From: JBOCEF01 sp047610385
GTDB taxonomy: Bacteria > Pseudomonadota > Alphaproteobacteria > Rhodobacterales > Rhodobacteraceae
Direction of reading: 5' to 3'
NCBI GenBank assembly: GCA_047610385.1
Contig: JBLGAC010000001.1
Location: forward strand, 1 to 64,000
DNA: 64,000 bases
Shown: positions 17,112 to 25,504 of the stretch, piece after piece
How the letters are laid out: every line of letters begins with the position of its first letter
How positions within the stretch are numbered: position 1 is the first letter of the stretch
The notes under the pieces: model-generated
Told to the model about the DNA's origin: nothing
Databases searched by the model: none
The model's input: the letters and a program-made list of their open reading frames with translations, nothing else
Position numbers and translations under genes: made by a program

Positions 17112-18320
17112 ATGACCACCACCCCCAACGCTGACGACGCCGCCGCTGCCCTGGGCAAAGCGGCCGAGGCCACCCTTGCCGTCGTGCTGCCCGAACCCAA
17201 GGCGGACATCATCACCGCCGATCAGGCAGACCCAGCAGACCGCGCCAAGATCGACGCGCTGGTTGCGCGCATCGACATGACCGACGCACAGTCGATCTTG
17301 ACCTTCGGGTCCGCCGCCCAGACCCAACTGACCGAGATTTCGGACCGGATGCTGGACGGCGTGCGTGCCAAGGACACCGGGCAAGCGGGCGGCGCGCTGA
17401 CGCGCATGGTGTCCACCATTCGCGGGTTTGACGTGGATGAACTGAACCCCGACCGCAAACGGTCATGGTGGGACCGGCTGCTGGGCCGCGGCTCCTCAGT
17501 CGCTGATTTCATCGCCGGGTTTGAAGACGTGCGTGGCCATATCGACAAAGTGACGGATGAGCTGCTGAAGCACGAAACCCAGCTGCTGAAAGACGTGAAA
17601 ATGCTCGACAAGCTTTATGAGGAAAGCTTGGTGTTTTATGATGATCTTGCGCTTTTCATTGCCGCCGGGGTTGCCAAGCTGGCCGATCTGGACGCCGCAA
17701 CCATCCCCGCCAAACAGGCCCAAGTTGCCGCCGCACCTGATGGCGACGCGACGCTGGTGGCCCAGGAATTGCGCGACATTCGCGCCGCGCGCGACGATCT
17801 GGAACGCCGGGTGCATGATCTGCGGCTGACGCGGCAGGTGACGATGCAAAGCCTGCCCTCGATCCGGTTGGTGCAGGAAAACGACAAGGGGCTGATCGGG
17901 CGCATCGGATCGACGCTGGTGAACACGGTGCCGCTGTGGCGCACGCAATTGGCGCAGGCCGTGACCATCGCCCGGTCGCGCGAAGCCGCCGGCGCGGTCA
18001 AGGGCGCGACTGACCTGACCAATGAATTGCTGACCAAAAACGCCGAACAGCTCGGCATCGCCAACCGCGAGGTCCGCACCCAGATGGAGCGCGGCGTCTT
18101 CGACATCGAAGCCGTGCGTGAGGCCAATGCACGCCTTGTCAAAACCATCGAGGAAAGCCTGCAAATCGCCGACGAAGGCAAGCGCCGCCGCGCTGAGGCA
18201 GAGCGCGAGCTGATCAAGATGGAGGGCGAGCTGAAAGCCGCCCTGTCCGCCGCCAAGGCCCCTGCGCGCATGATGCCCGCAGGCGGGCCCGCCGATGGCG
18301 GCGGAGACGGCGACGCATGA
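17112..18320 (+). CDS. TelA-like toxic anion resistance protein
   Basis: The 402-residue cytoplasmic protein belongs to the TelA/KlaA family, linked to tellurite and other stress resistance in plasmids and firmicutes. It is almost all alpha-helical. Landmarks are ILTFGSAAQTQLTEISDRML, MVSTIRGFDVDELNPDRKRSWWDRLLG, KHETQLLKDVKMLDKLYEES and the conserved LTRQVTMQSLPSIRLVQEND. It ends in a charged coiled coil and a Gly/Pro tail. An AGGAGA site supports the ATG. The mechanism of the family is not established. XpaC and TelA are typical partners. Confidence 0.9.
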   Translation: MTTTPNADDAAAALGKAAEATLAVVLPEPKADIITADQADPADRAKIDALVARIDMTDAQSILTFGSAAQTQLTEISDRMLDGVRAKDTGQAGGALTRMVSTIRGFDVDELNPDRKRSWWDRLLGRGSSVADFIAGFEDVRGHIDKVTDELLKHETQLLKDVKMLDKLYEESLVFYDDLALFIAAGVAKLADLDAATIPAKQAQVAAAPDGDATLVAQELRDIRAARDDLERRVHDLRLTRQVTMQSLPSIRLVQENDKGLIGRIGSTLVNTVPLWRTQLAQAVTIARSREAAGAVKGATDLTNELLTKNAEQLGIANREVRTQMERGVFDIEAVREANARLVKTIEESLQIADEGKRRRAEAERELIKMEGELKAALSAAKAPARMMPAGGPADGGGDGDA

Positions 18321-18414
18321 TCGCAGCCCAAACACATGCGCGGGGCCGGGCGACCGGCCCTACCGCCGGGGCCGATCCGGCCTGCCTCCTGCCAGCAAGC
18401 GGGGGGGCGGCGCA

Positions 18415-19245
18415 ATGATCCGCGCCTTGATCCTGTGCGCATTGCTGGCTGGCTGCGGCCCCCAGACCACCCAGCAGAAATATGAAGCACTGCAAGATTG
18501 GTACGCCGAACAGGGCCTGCTGCGCACCGATTACGACCCCGCAGACGCGCCGTTTTCCCGCGACGATCTGGTGCGTAATTTCCAGAAAATCGCATTCCAT
18601 TCCGAATTCGCCCCCGGCGAAAAGCTGCGCCAAGAAGAAACCCCGACCGAGCTGTTCAAATGGACCGGAGGCCTGAGCTGGTCCATCGACGGCGACGGCG
18701 TCGGCCCCACAGACATCGCGGATATGCAAGCCCTGATCGCGCGGCTGGCGGCGGCCACCGGCCTGACCTTCACCCAGCTGACGCCCCAGGACGACGCATC
18801 CCCTGACGTCAGCATGCTGGTGCTGGGCGCAAGGACGCGCGAACTGGTGATCGGCTTGCTCAGCGTCCAGGACACCCTGCGCGCCGTGCCGCTGATCAAG
18901 GCGTGGTCGGCCGAGGACCGCTTTCCATGCATCGGCCAGATCGGGCTGGTGAGGCATGGCGCGAACGCCGGCACGTTGCGCGCCTTCATCTTCATCAAGG
19001 CGGAAACCACGCGCCTGCTGCGCAAATCCTGCCTGCACGAAGAATTCACGCAAGTGTTGGGATTGTTGAACGATGGCGACGACGTGCGGCCTTCAATTTT
19101 CAACGACGGGCAGGAATTCGCCCTGCTGACCCGCCATGATGAGATGCTGCTGCGGATATTATACGACCCCCGCCTGAAACCCGGCATGACCGAGGCCGAA
19201 GGCATGCCCATCGTGCGGCGCATCGCGGCGGAGCTGGAGCTGTGA
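18415..19245 (+). CDS. DUF2927 lipoprotein
   Basis: The 276-residue product has a lipoprotein signal, MIRALILCALLAGCGPQ (Cys15). It then has the DUF2927 domain, ending in the conserved CLHEEFTQVLGLLNDGDDVRPSIFNDGQEF (seen as HEEFTQVLGLLND and PSIFNDGQEFALLTRHDE). The His-Glu-Glu element is reminiscent of a metalloprotease-like helix, but catalysis is unproven. It is probably anchored to a membrane leaflet facing the periplasm. The gene sits in the XpaC-TelA operon, and its stop overlaps the next GTG start. Confidence 0.85.
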   Translation: MIRALILCALLAGCGPQTTQQKYEALQDWYAEQGLLRTDYDPADAPFSRDDLVRNFQKIAFHSEFAPGEKLRQEETPTELFKWTGGLSWSIDGDGVGPTDIADMQALIARLAAATGLTFTQLTPQDDASPDVSMLVLGARTRELVIGLLSVQDTLRAVPLIKAWSAEDRFPCIGQIGLVRHGANAGTLRAFIFIKAETTRLLRKSCLHEEFTQVLGLLNDGDDVRPSIFNDGQEFALLTRHDEMLLRILYDPRLKPGMTEAEGMPIVRRIAAELEL

Positions 19246-20033
19246 GGGGGCCGGGCCGGTTGGCGGAGGGCATCGCGCTGGGGGCGGTTCTGGCGCTGCT
19301 GGCGGTGATCGCGCTGTTGCTGGCGCATGGCGTGCAGCAGGACACGGTCCCGGCGAGCATCGGCGAGCAGTTGATCGGCGTGTGCGGAACGATGGCGGCG
19401 GCTTGGCTCGCGGTGTGGGGCATCGGGTGGCAGATTCAGGAGGGGCGAGATACGCAGGAGAGCGCACGGATGTCGGCGCTTGAAGCGCAAAAAATCGAGC
19501 TGCAAGGCGCGCTCTCGGAGGCGACCGGCGCGCTCGAAAAGCTGCTTGAGATTTGGACGCGCCCAGACGGACCGGAGACCGAAGCCGACTTGAACGGCCC
19601 CATTCAAGACCTCAGATCGTGCCGCCCCGTTCTTGCCGCGACCAGCCGCGTCGCCGCGCATGCTGACGCAACATGGCTGGCGGTCCTGGGCGCCCAGTTG
19701 CAGATTGCCGAAGCGCGCGCAGAACTGGACGGCCCCCTGCGCGTCCCGACCGGCGATCGCACATCAATCGTATTGCAAATCATGGCAGCGTACAGTCTTT
19801 GCATCGAAATTTTCCCGTATGCGCGATCTGAAGCAGATCACATAAAAGTTGTGTTGAAAGAATATGAGCACGTTCTGACGCACTGGCGTAAATTTCACGA
19901 GAATATTGCCAGCCTTGAAAATGGATTCAAAATATCGCCAGAAAAAGACGGATTAAGATCAAAAATATACAACGGACTCGTCGCTAAGATCATGCGCACA
20001 GCCACCCCCCCCACCGAAAGGCCCCTGACATGA
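19242..20033 (+). CDS. TM/coiled-coil protein inserted in the stress operon
   Basis: The 263-residue protein has two N-terminal membrane segments (IALGAVLALLAVIALLLAHG; LIGVCGTMAAAWLAVWGIGW). A coiled-coil stretch follows (EGRDTQESARMSALEAQKIELQ...ATGALEKLLE), then a soluble domain. The GTG start overlaps the previous stop (GTGA) and the stop overlaps the next ATG (ATGA), so it is part of the operon. The 3' third (from about 19780) is visibly richer in A/T than its neighbours, hinting at foreign origin. I do not recognise the family. The architecture resembles the protein at 38073. Confidence 0.7.
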   Translation: MRGPGRLAEGIALGAVLALLAVIALLLAHGVQQDTVPASIGEQLIGVCGTMAAAWLAVWGIGWQIQEGRDTQESARMSALEAQKIELQGALSEATGALEKLLEIWTRPDGPETEADLNGPIQDLRSCRPVLAATSRVAAHADATWLAVLGAQLQIAEARAELDGPLRVPTGDRTSIVLQIMAAYSLCIEIFPYARSEADHIKVVLKEYEHVLTHWRKFHENIASLENGFKISPEKDGLRSKIYNGLVAKIMRTATPPTERPLT

Positions 20034-21220
20034 GCATCTTCGACTTTCTCGGCGGCCAGTTCGTCGATGTCATCGAATGGACCGACGACACGCGCGACAC
20101 CCTCGTCTGGCGCTTTGAACGCCACGGCAATGAAATCAAATACGGGGCCAAGCTGACCGTGCGCGAAGGTCAGGCCGCCGTGTTCGTCCACGAAGGCCAG
20201 CTTGCCGACGTGTTCACCCCCGGCATGTGGTTGTTGGAGACGAACAACCTGCCGATCATGACCTCACTTCAGCACTGGGACCACGGGTTCAAATCCCCGT
20301 TCAAGTCTGAGGTCTATTTCGTCAACACCACCCGGTTTCAGGATATGCGCTGGGGCACGCGCAATCCGATCATGCTGCGCGACCCGGAATTTGGCCCGGT
20401 GCGCCTGCGCGCGTTTGGCACCTACACGCTGCGCATCACCGACCCCGCCCTGTTCCTGCGCGAGATTGTTGGCACTGACGGCGAATTCACCACCGATGAG
20501 ATCTCAGAGCAGATCCGCAACATCATCATCGCGCGGTTCTCCAACGCCATCGCCGAGGCGCAGATCCCGGTTCTCGACATTGCCGCCAGCACCGACCAGC
20601 TGGGCGACATGATCCGCGCGCGCATCGCGCCGGAACTGGCCGCCTATGGCATTGAAACCCCTGCCCTGACGGTCGAAAATGTCTCCTTGCCCGAAAGCGT
20701 GGAAAAGGCCTTGGACAAGCGCACCTCAATGGGCGTGATCGGCAATCTGGACGCCTACGCCAAATTCCAGGCGGCTGAGGCGATGGAGGCTGCGGCCAAG
20801 AACCCCGGCGGCGGCGGCGGCATGGGCGCGGGCCTCGGCATGGGCATGGGCATCGCGGCGGGTCAGGCCATGGGCGCCGCGCTGGGCGGTATGCACGGCG
20901 CGGCGCACGCCCCGGCGCAATCGCCGTGGGGGGCCCATCACGGCGCGCAGGGTTATGGGCAGGCCCCACAGGCCCCCACCCATGTGGCCCCCCCACCCCC
21001 GCCGCCCCCGGCGATCGAACGGGTCTGGCACCTCGCCAAGAACGGCGTCACCACCGGGCCGTTTTCGCGCGCCGATTTGGGGCGGATGGTGACATCGGGC
21101 GGCTTTGCCCGCGAAACCATGGTCTGGTCCGCGGGGTATGAGGGCTGGATGCAGGCCGATGACGCGCCAGAGCTCGCCCAGCTTTTCACCATCATGCCGC
21201 CGCCCCCGCCACCCGCGTAA
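20030..21220 (+). CDS. SPFH-domain protein with C-terminal GYF_2 domain
   Basis: The 396-residue protein starts with a YdjI-like SPFH/band-7 region (GGQFVDVIEWTDDTRDTLVW, VREGQAAVFVHEGQLADVFTPG, VYFVNTTRFQDMRWGT). SPFH proteins assemble on membranes. It continues into a Gly/Met/Ala/Pro linker (about residues 255-330) and a GYF_2 domain (WHLAKNGVTTGPFSRADLGRMV...YEGWMQADD) that may bind proline-rich partners. The tail is PPPPPPA. It probably scaffolds the products of this operon at the membrane; that is inference from family and context. Confidence 0.87.
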   Translation: MSIFDFLGGQFVDVIEWTDDTRDTLVWRFERHGNEIKYGAKLTVREGQAAVFVHEGQLADVFTPGMWLLETNNLPIMTSLQHWDHGFKSPFKSEVYFVNTTRFQDMRWGTRNPIMLRDPEFGPVRLRAFGTYTLRITDPALFLREIVGTDGEFTTDEISEQIRNIIIARFSNAIAEAQIPVLDIAASTDQLGDMIRARIAPELAAYGIETPALTVENVSLPESVEKALDKRTSMGVIGNLDAYAKFQAAEAMEAAAKNPGGGGGMGAGLGMGMGIAAGQAMGAALGGMHGAAHAPAQSPWGAHHGAQGYGQAPQAPTHVAPPPPPPPAIERVWHLAKNGVTTGPFSRADLGRMVTSGGFARETMVWSAGYEGWMQADDAPELAQLFTIMPPPPPPA

Positions 21221-21239
21221 CGCGATCGGGGTGCAGGGT

Positions 21240-21282
21240 GGGCCAGATGCGGACCTCGCGCTTGGGCGAGGGCCGCGATGGG
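21240..21282. repeat. Intergenic repeat, copy 1
   Basis: GGGCCAGATGCGGACCT (21240-21256) and GGGCCGCGATGGG (21270-21282) recur in the same order at 52929-52962, with 13 bp between the halves here and 4 bp there. It lies between the SPFH and zinc-ribbon genes. Confidence 0.7.
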
Positions 21283-21314
21283 CCGCACCAACCCCGTCCC
21301 ATAAGGATCCACCG

Positions 21315-22448
21315 ATGGACGCCACCACCGCCCCCGCGCCAGCGCATGAACCCGCGCGTTTTCCGTGTGAAAACTGCGGCGCCCCGCTGGCCTATGCCCC
21401 CGGGGCGGACGCGCTGAAATGCCCGTTCTGCGGCCATGTGAACCAAGTGCGGCAGGCCAACCCCTGGGACGCGGCCGCCGCGCTCAAGGAGCTCGACTTC
21501 GAAGCTGCGCTGCGCAACACGCTCGATGCGGAAAATTCCACCGATGTTCGTGTGATCCCCTGCACCACCTGCGGCGCTGAGGTTGAGTTTGAGGCAGCCG
21601 AGCATGCTGGCACCTGCCCGTGGTGCGCCGCGCCACTGATCGCCGCGCCGCAGGTCCACCCGATCCTGCGCCCACGCGGCGTTCTGCCGTTCCTGACACC
21701 AGAACGCGAGGCCCACGCCGCCATGGGGCAATGGCTGGGGCGCCTGTGGTTCGCGCCTTCGGGGCTGTCGGACTATGCGCGCAAGGGGCGCAAGATGGAC
21801 GGGCTTTATGTGCCGTGCTGGACCTTCGACGCGGACACCACGTCAGATTATCGCGGCCAGCGCGGTGACACTTATTATGAAACGCAGATGGTCCCAGTCA
21901 AAACCGACAAGGGCATGTCCATGCAATCGCGGCAGGTGCCAAAAATCCGCTGGCGGCGGGTGTCGGGCCGGGTGCGGCGGGCGTTTGACGACATCCTGTG
22001 CCCCGCCACCCGCGCCATCGACCACAAAGCGTTCGAACGCCTCGGCGCCTGGGATCTGATGGCCTTGGAGCCATACGACCCCCGCTATCTGGCGGGGTTC
22101 CGGGCTGAGGCGCATTCGATCCCCCTAAAGGACGGATACGCCCATGCGCGTGAGATCATGGATCAGACCATCCGCCGCGACGTGCGCTTTGACATCGGCG
22201 GCGATCGCCAGCAGATCGACGCCCTGTCCACCGACATCCGCGACGTGACCTTCAAGCACATTCTGGTGCCGGTCTGGCTGGCGGCCTATCGCTACCGCGG
22301 CAAATCCTACCGGGTCAGCGTCAACGGCCGCACCGGGCAGGTGCAGGGCGCGCGCCCCTATTCGCCATGGAAAATCGCGGGCGCGGTCCTTGCGGGCCTG
22401 ATCTTGGCCGCAGCGGTGGGGTATCTGGTGGCGATGGGGCAGAAATAG
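21315..22448 (+). CDS. Double zinc-ribbon membrane protein (YdjF-like)
   Basis: The 377-residue protein has two treble CxxC zinc ribbons at the N-terminus: CENCGAPL with CPFCG (about residues 18-40), and CTTCGAEV with CPWCAAPL (about residues 78-105). A beta-rich domain follows (LYVPCWTFDADTTSDYRGQRG, HILVPVWLAAYRYRGKSYR). One C-terminal transmembrane helix (AGAVLAGLILAAAVGYLVAMG) closes it. Proteins of this type accompany SPFH YdjI-like genes. The role is unknown; it may be the metal-binding membrane partner of the SPFH scaffold. It is convergent with mnhG, only 6 bp apart. Confidence 0.82.
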   Translation: MDATTAPAPAHEPARFPCENCGAPLAYAPGADALKCPFCGHVNQVRQANPWDAAAALKELDFEAALRNTLDAENSTDVRVIPCTTCGAEVEFEAAEHAGTCPWCAAPLIAAPQVHPILRPRGVLPFLTPEREAHAAMGQWLGRLWFAPSGLSDYARKGRKMDGLYVPCWTFDADTTSDYRGQRGDTYYETQMVPVKTDKGMSMQSRQVPKIRWRRVSGRVRRAFDDILCPATRAIDHKAFERLGAWDLMALEPYDPRYLAGFRAEAHSIPLKDGYAHAREIMDQTIRRDVRFDIGGDRQQIDALSTDIRDVTFKHILVPVWLAAYRYRGKSYRVSVNGRTGQVQGARPYSPWKIAGAVLAGLILAAAVGYLVAMGQK

Positions 22449-22454
22449 CTGCGC

Positions 22455-22823
22455 TCAGGCGTCCTTGCCCGGCCCCTCGTCATAGCCTGCCCAGCCGTAA
22501 TCGCCCTTGGTTTCAGGCAGTTCATCGGCCTTCACATGGTTCAGCATGTAGGCCTTGGAGATGAAGTTGGCCGTGATCGGCGCGGTCAGGAACAGGAACA
22601 ACGTGATCAGCAGCTCATGCATCGTGATCCTGCCGTCATGCAGATAGAAATACCCCATTGAGGCCAGCAGCACCCCGCCCACGCCCACAGTGGACGATTT
22701 GGTCGGGGCGTGCAGACGCCGCATCGTGTCGGGCAGTTTCAGCAGCCCAAAGGACCCGACCAGCCCGAAAATGCCGCCAACCACCAGAAAGAACGACACC
22801 AGAATTTCGCCAAACAGGATCAT
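22455..22823 (-). CDS. mnhG: Mrp antiporter subunit G
   Basis: MnhG/MrpG is a small subunit of the Mrp Na+(K+)/H+ antiporter, used in pH and sodium homeostasis. The 122-residue protein has three membrane segments (ILVSFFLVVGGIFGLVGSFG; GVGGVLLASMGYFYL; LLITLFLFLTAPITANFISK). It has the family motif LLKLPDTMRRLHAPTKSSTVG and ends in a hydrophilic tail. It is the last gene of the operon mnhA/B-C-D-E-F-G. Confidence 0.93.
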   Translation of the reverse strand: MILFGEILVSFFLVVGGIFGLVGSFGLLKLPDTMRRLHAPTKSSTVGVGGVLLASMGYFYLHDGRITMHELLITLFLFLTAPITANFISKAYMLNHVKADELPETKGDYGWAGYDEGPGKDA

Positions 22824-22839
22824 GCCAGTTTCCGCCCCA

Positions 22840-23109
22840 TCATTCGATCAGATCGCCGCGCAGGATAAAGCGGCAATAGGCAACGGTGGACACAAAGCCG
22901 ACCATGGCGATCAGCATTGAGGCCTCAAAGTAAATCGGCGTGTCCTGAAATATCCCGTACAGGATCAACAGCGCGATCGAATTGATCACCATGGTGTCAA
23001 GCGCGAGGATCCGGTCCGCCGCCCGGTGCGCGCGCGCGATGTGCACCAGATTGCACACCAGCGCCAGCGTGTAGCACCCCATGCAGAACGCAAGAGCGAG
23101 GTCTATCAT
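22840..23109 (-). CDS. mnhF: Mrp antiporter subunit F
   Basis: The 89-residue protein has three transmembrane helices and the MnhF hallmark ADRILALDTMVINSIALLIL. It is a required small subunit of the Mrp complex. Its ATG overlaps the mnhE stop (ATGA), consistent with coupled translation and stoichiometric assembly in the inner membrane. Confidence 0.93.
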   Translation of the reverse strand: MIDLALAFCMGCYTLALVCNLVHIARAHRAADRILALDTMVINSIALLILYGIFQDTPIYFEASMLIAMVGFVSTVAYCRFILRGDLIE

Positions 23110-23597
23110 GCGAAGATCTCCATCAGGCGGCGCTCATACCGCGATTTGATGTCGTCGCGCACCGCGTCGGGGTCGCTTGTGTCAAGACAATGGACCAGCA
23201 GGCTGCGGTTGTCCGCTGACAGCATTGCGGTCACGGTCCCAGGCGTCATGGTGATGGTGCCCGCCAGCACGGTGATCGCCTCAGGCGAGGTCAGGTCCAG
23301 CGGCACCGCAATCCAGGCCGAGCGCATGTCCGCGTTGCGTTTGAACAGGATGATGCGCGCGACGGCGACGTTGGCGACCATGATGTCCCACATCACCACC
23401 GCTATGTATTCCAGCATCATGGCCGGGTTGCGCAGCCGCGGGCGGTCAGGCCAGTAGGCCGCCGTCAACAGCGGGATCACGATCCCGAGGATCAGGGCCA
23501 GCACAACGCTGCCAGCTGCCACCGAATTGACCAGCAGCAGCCAGACAACCGTCAGTGTCAGAGTCAAAAGTGGGTGGGGAAGTATGCGGCGGATCAT
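23106..23597 (-). CDS. mnhE: Mrp antiporter subunit E
   Basis: The 163-residue MnhE subunit has N-terminal hydrophobic helices (LLTLTLTVVWLLLVNSVAAG; VLALILGIVIPLLTAAYW). A conserved cytoplasmic segment includes SPEAITVLAGTITMTPGTVT and LLVHCLDTSD. It overlaps both neighbours by four bases. In the Mrp complex MnhE lies with the small subunits that support the ion-translocating A and D subunits. Confidence 0.93.
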   Translation of the reverse strand: MIRRILPHPLLTLTLTVVWLLLVNSVAAGSVVLALILGIVIPLLTAAYWPDRPRLRNPAMMLEYIAVVMWDIMVANVAVARIILFKRNADMRSAWIAVPLDLTSPEAITVLAGTITMTPGTVTAMLSADNRSLLVHCLDTSDPDAVRDDIKSRYERRLMEIFA

Positions 23598-25150
23598 TGG
23601 GTCGCCCCCTCCAGACCGCGGCCGAGCACCGCGGACACATAGCCCGACGGATCGAACAGCTGGGCCGCCGTTGCATCAAGATAGGTCATCGCGGGACCCG
23701 CGAACACCGTCAGCATCGCCAGCACGAACAGCGCCCCGAAGATCGCGGCGAACGCCCATCGCGCAGGGTCAGGGTCTGGCACGCGGTCAGGCGTGCGGTC
23801 TGGGCGGCCCTGCAGCGCCGCCAGCCCGGCAGGCTTCCAGAAAAGCACACTGCCCGCCCGCGCAAACCCGACCACCAGCACCAACGAACTGATCAGGATC
23901 GCCGCCCAGATCAGCACCATGTCCGGCGCATCGCGCGCGGCGTCCAGCACCAGCAGCTTGCCCAGAAACCCGCTGAGCGGCGGCATCCCCGCCATGGCGA
24001 TGGCGGCGGCGAAGAACAGGCACGCCAGCAGCCCGCTTTGCGAAATGTCTGGCGCAACGCGCAGCGCATCCCCCACTTGCCCACGCCGGCGCGTGATCTG
24101 ATCGCCGATCAGGAACAGCACCGCCGCGGCGAAGGTTGAATGGATCATGTAATACATCGCCGCCGCCGCCGCCTGAGGGGTGAACAGCGCGATGGCGATC
24201 ATCAGCGTGCCCATGGACGCCAGCACCGAAAACGCCAGCATCCGCGACAGCCCGCGCGCGCCCAGCACCCCCACGGCCCCGATCGCCAGCGTGATCAGCG
24301 CGCCGGGCATCAGCCAGTCTGCGGCCATTGACCCGGTCGACGCGACGTCTGGCCCGAAGATGATCGTGAAAAACCGCAAAATCGCATAGGCACCGACCTT
24401 GGTCATGATCGCGAACAGGGCGGCGACCGGGGCGGGGGCCTCAGAATACGCGCCGGGCAGCCAGAACTGCATTGGGAACAGCGCCGCTTTGATCGCGAAC
24501 ACGATCATCAGCAGCATTGCCGCCACACGCAGCAGGGCAGCGTCCTCCAGGGGCATTTCGCGCGCAATCCGCGCCAGATCCGCGATGTTGAGCGTGCCGG
24601 TCACTGCGTAAATCGTGCCCAGCGCGAACAGGAACAGCGCCGATCCGGCAAGGTTCATCACCACGTATTGCAGACCCGCACGCAGGCGCATGGCACCGCC
24701 GCCGTGGATCATCAGACCGTAGGAGGCGATCAGCAGCACCTCAAAGAACACGAACAGGTTGAACGCGTCGCCGGTCAGGAACGCGCCGCACACGCCCATC
24801 AGCTGGAAATGGAACAGCGCGTGGAAATGGCGGCCACGCCGGTCCCACCCGCTGCCGATCGCATAAATCAGCACCACCAGCGCCAGCACCGAAGTCAGCA
24901 GCAGCATCAGCGCCGACAGCCGGTCCAGCACCAGCACGATGCCAAACGGCCCGGGCCAGTTGCCCAGCTGATAGACATGGGTCTGGCCATCGGCGGCCAG
25001 CAGCGCCAGCCCCAGCGCGATGCATGCCATCGCCACGGTCCCGACGGCTGAGAACGCGCGCGCCAGCACAATGTCGTGGCGCATGACGAAGGCAAGGATG
25101 GGCGCAAGAAGCGCGGGCAGGATGACCGGCGCGATGATCCAGTGGTTCAC
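23594..25150 (-). CDS. mnhD: Mrp antiporter subunit D
   Basis: The 518-residue MnhD is a complex-I NuoL/M/N-like proton-translocating subunit with about 14 transmembrane helices. The core includes FFEVLLIASYGLMIHGG, FAIKAALFPMQFWLPGAYSEAPAPVAALFA (the helix with conserved Lys and Pro) and LARIAREMPL. It overlaps mnhC and mnhE. Together with MnhA it forms the antiport channel. Confidence 0.95.
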   Translation of the reverse strand: MNHWIIAPVILPALLAPILAFVMRHDIVLARAFSAVGTVAMACIALGLALLAADGQTHVYQLGNWPGPFGIVLVLDRLSALMLLLTSVLALVVLIYAIGSGWDRRGRHFHALFHFQLMGVCGAFLTGDAFNLFVFFEVLLIASYGLMIHGGGAMRLRAGLQYVVMNLAGSALFLFALGTIYAVTGTLNIADLARIAREMPLEDAALLRVAAMLLMIVFAIKAALFPMQFWLPGAYSEAPAPVAALFAIMTKVGAYAILRFFTIIFGPDVASTGSMAADWLMPGALITLAIGAVGVLGARGLSRMLAFSVLASMGTLMIAIALFTPQAAAAAMYYMIHSTFAAAVLFLIGDQITRRRGQVGDALRVAPDISQSGLLACLFFAAAIAMAGMPPLSGFLGKLLVLDAARDAPDMVLIWAAILISSLVLVVGFARAGSVLFWKPAGLAALQGRPDRTPDRVPDPDPARWAFAAIFGALFVLAMLTVFAGPAMTYLDATAAQLFDPSGYVSAVLGRGLEGATQ

Positions 25151-25503
25151 CGGTTGATCTCCGTATTCGTGTCATCGGCCGCATCGACGATGTCGATGCG
25201 GTCGTCGCCATGTTCGATAAATGCGCCCAGCGCGATCATCACCACCACGGCGGTCATGCCGAATGAAATCACGATTGCGGTCAGCACCAGCGCTTGGGGC
25301 AGCGGGTCGGTATAGACCTCAACGCCCTTGATCAGGATTGGCGGCGCGTGCACCGTCAGCCGTCCGGTGGCGAACAGGAACAGGTTCACCCCATAGGTCA
25401 GCATGGTCATCCCGAGGATCACCGGAAACGCCCGCAGGCGCAGGATCAGATAGGTTCCCGCCGCGGTCAGCACGGCGATGGCGCTTGCAACCAGCACTTC
25501 CAT
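25147..25503 (-). CDS. mnhC: Mrp antiporter subunit C
   Basis: MnhC is a NuoK-like subunit. The 118-residue protein has three membrane segments and the family segment GMTMLTYGVNLFLFATGRL, then DPLPQALVLTAIVISFGMTAVVVMIAL, seen in part. It follows the fused mnhA/B gene with one base between, and its stop overlaps the mnhD start. Confidence 0.93.
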   Translation of the reverse strand: MEVLVASAIAVLTAAGTYLILRLRAFPVILGMTMLTYGVNLFLFATGRLTVHAPPILIKGVEVYTDPLPQALVLTAIVISFGMTAVVVMIALGAFIEHGDDRIDIVDAADDTNTEINR

Positions 25504-25504
25504 G

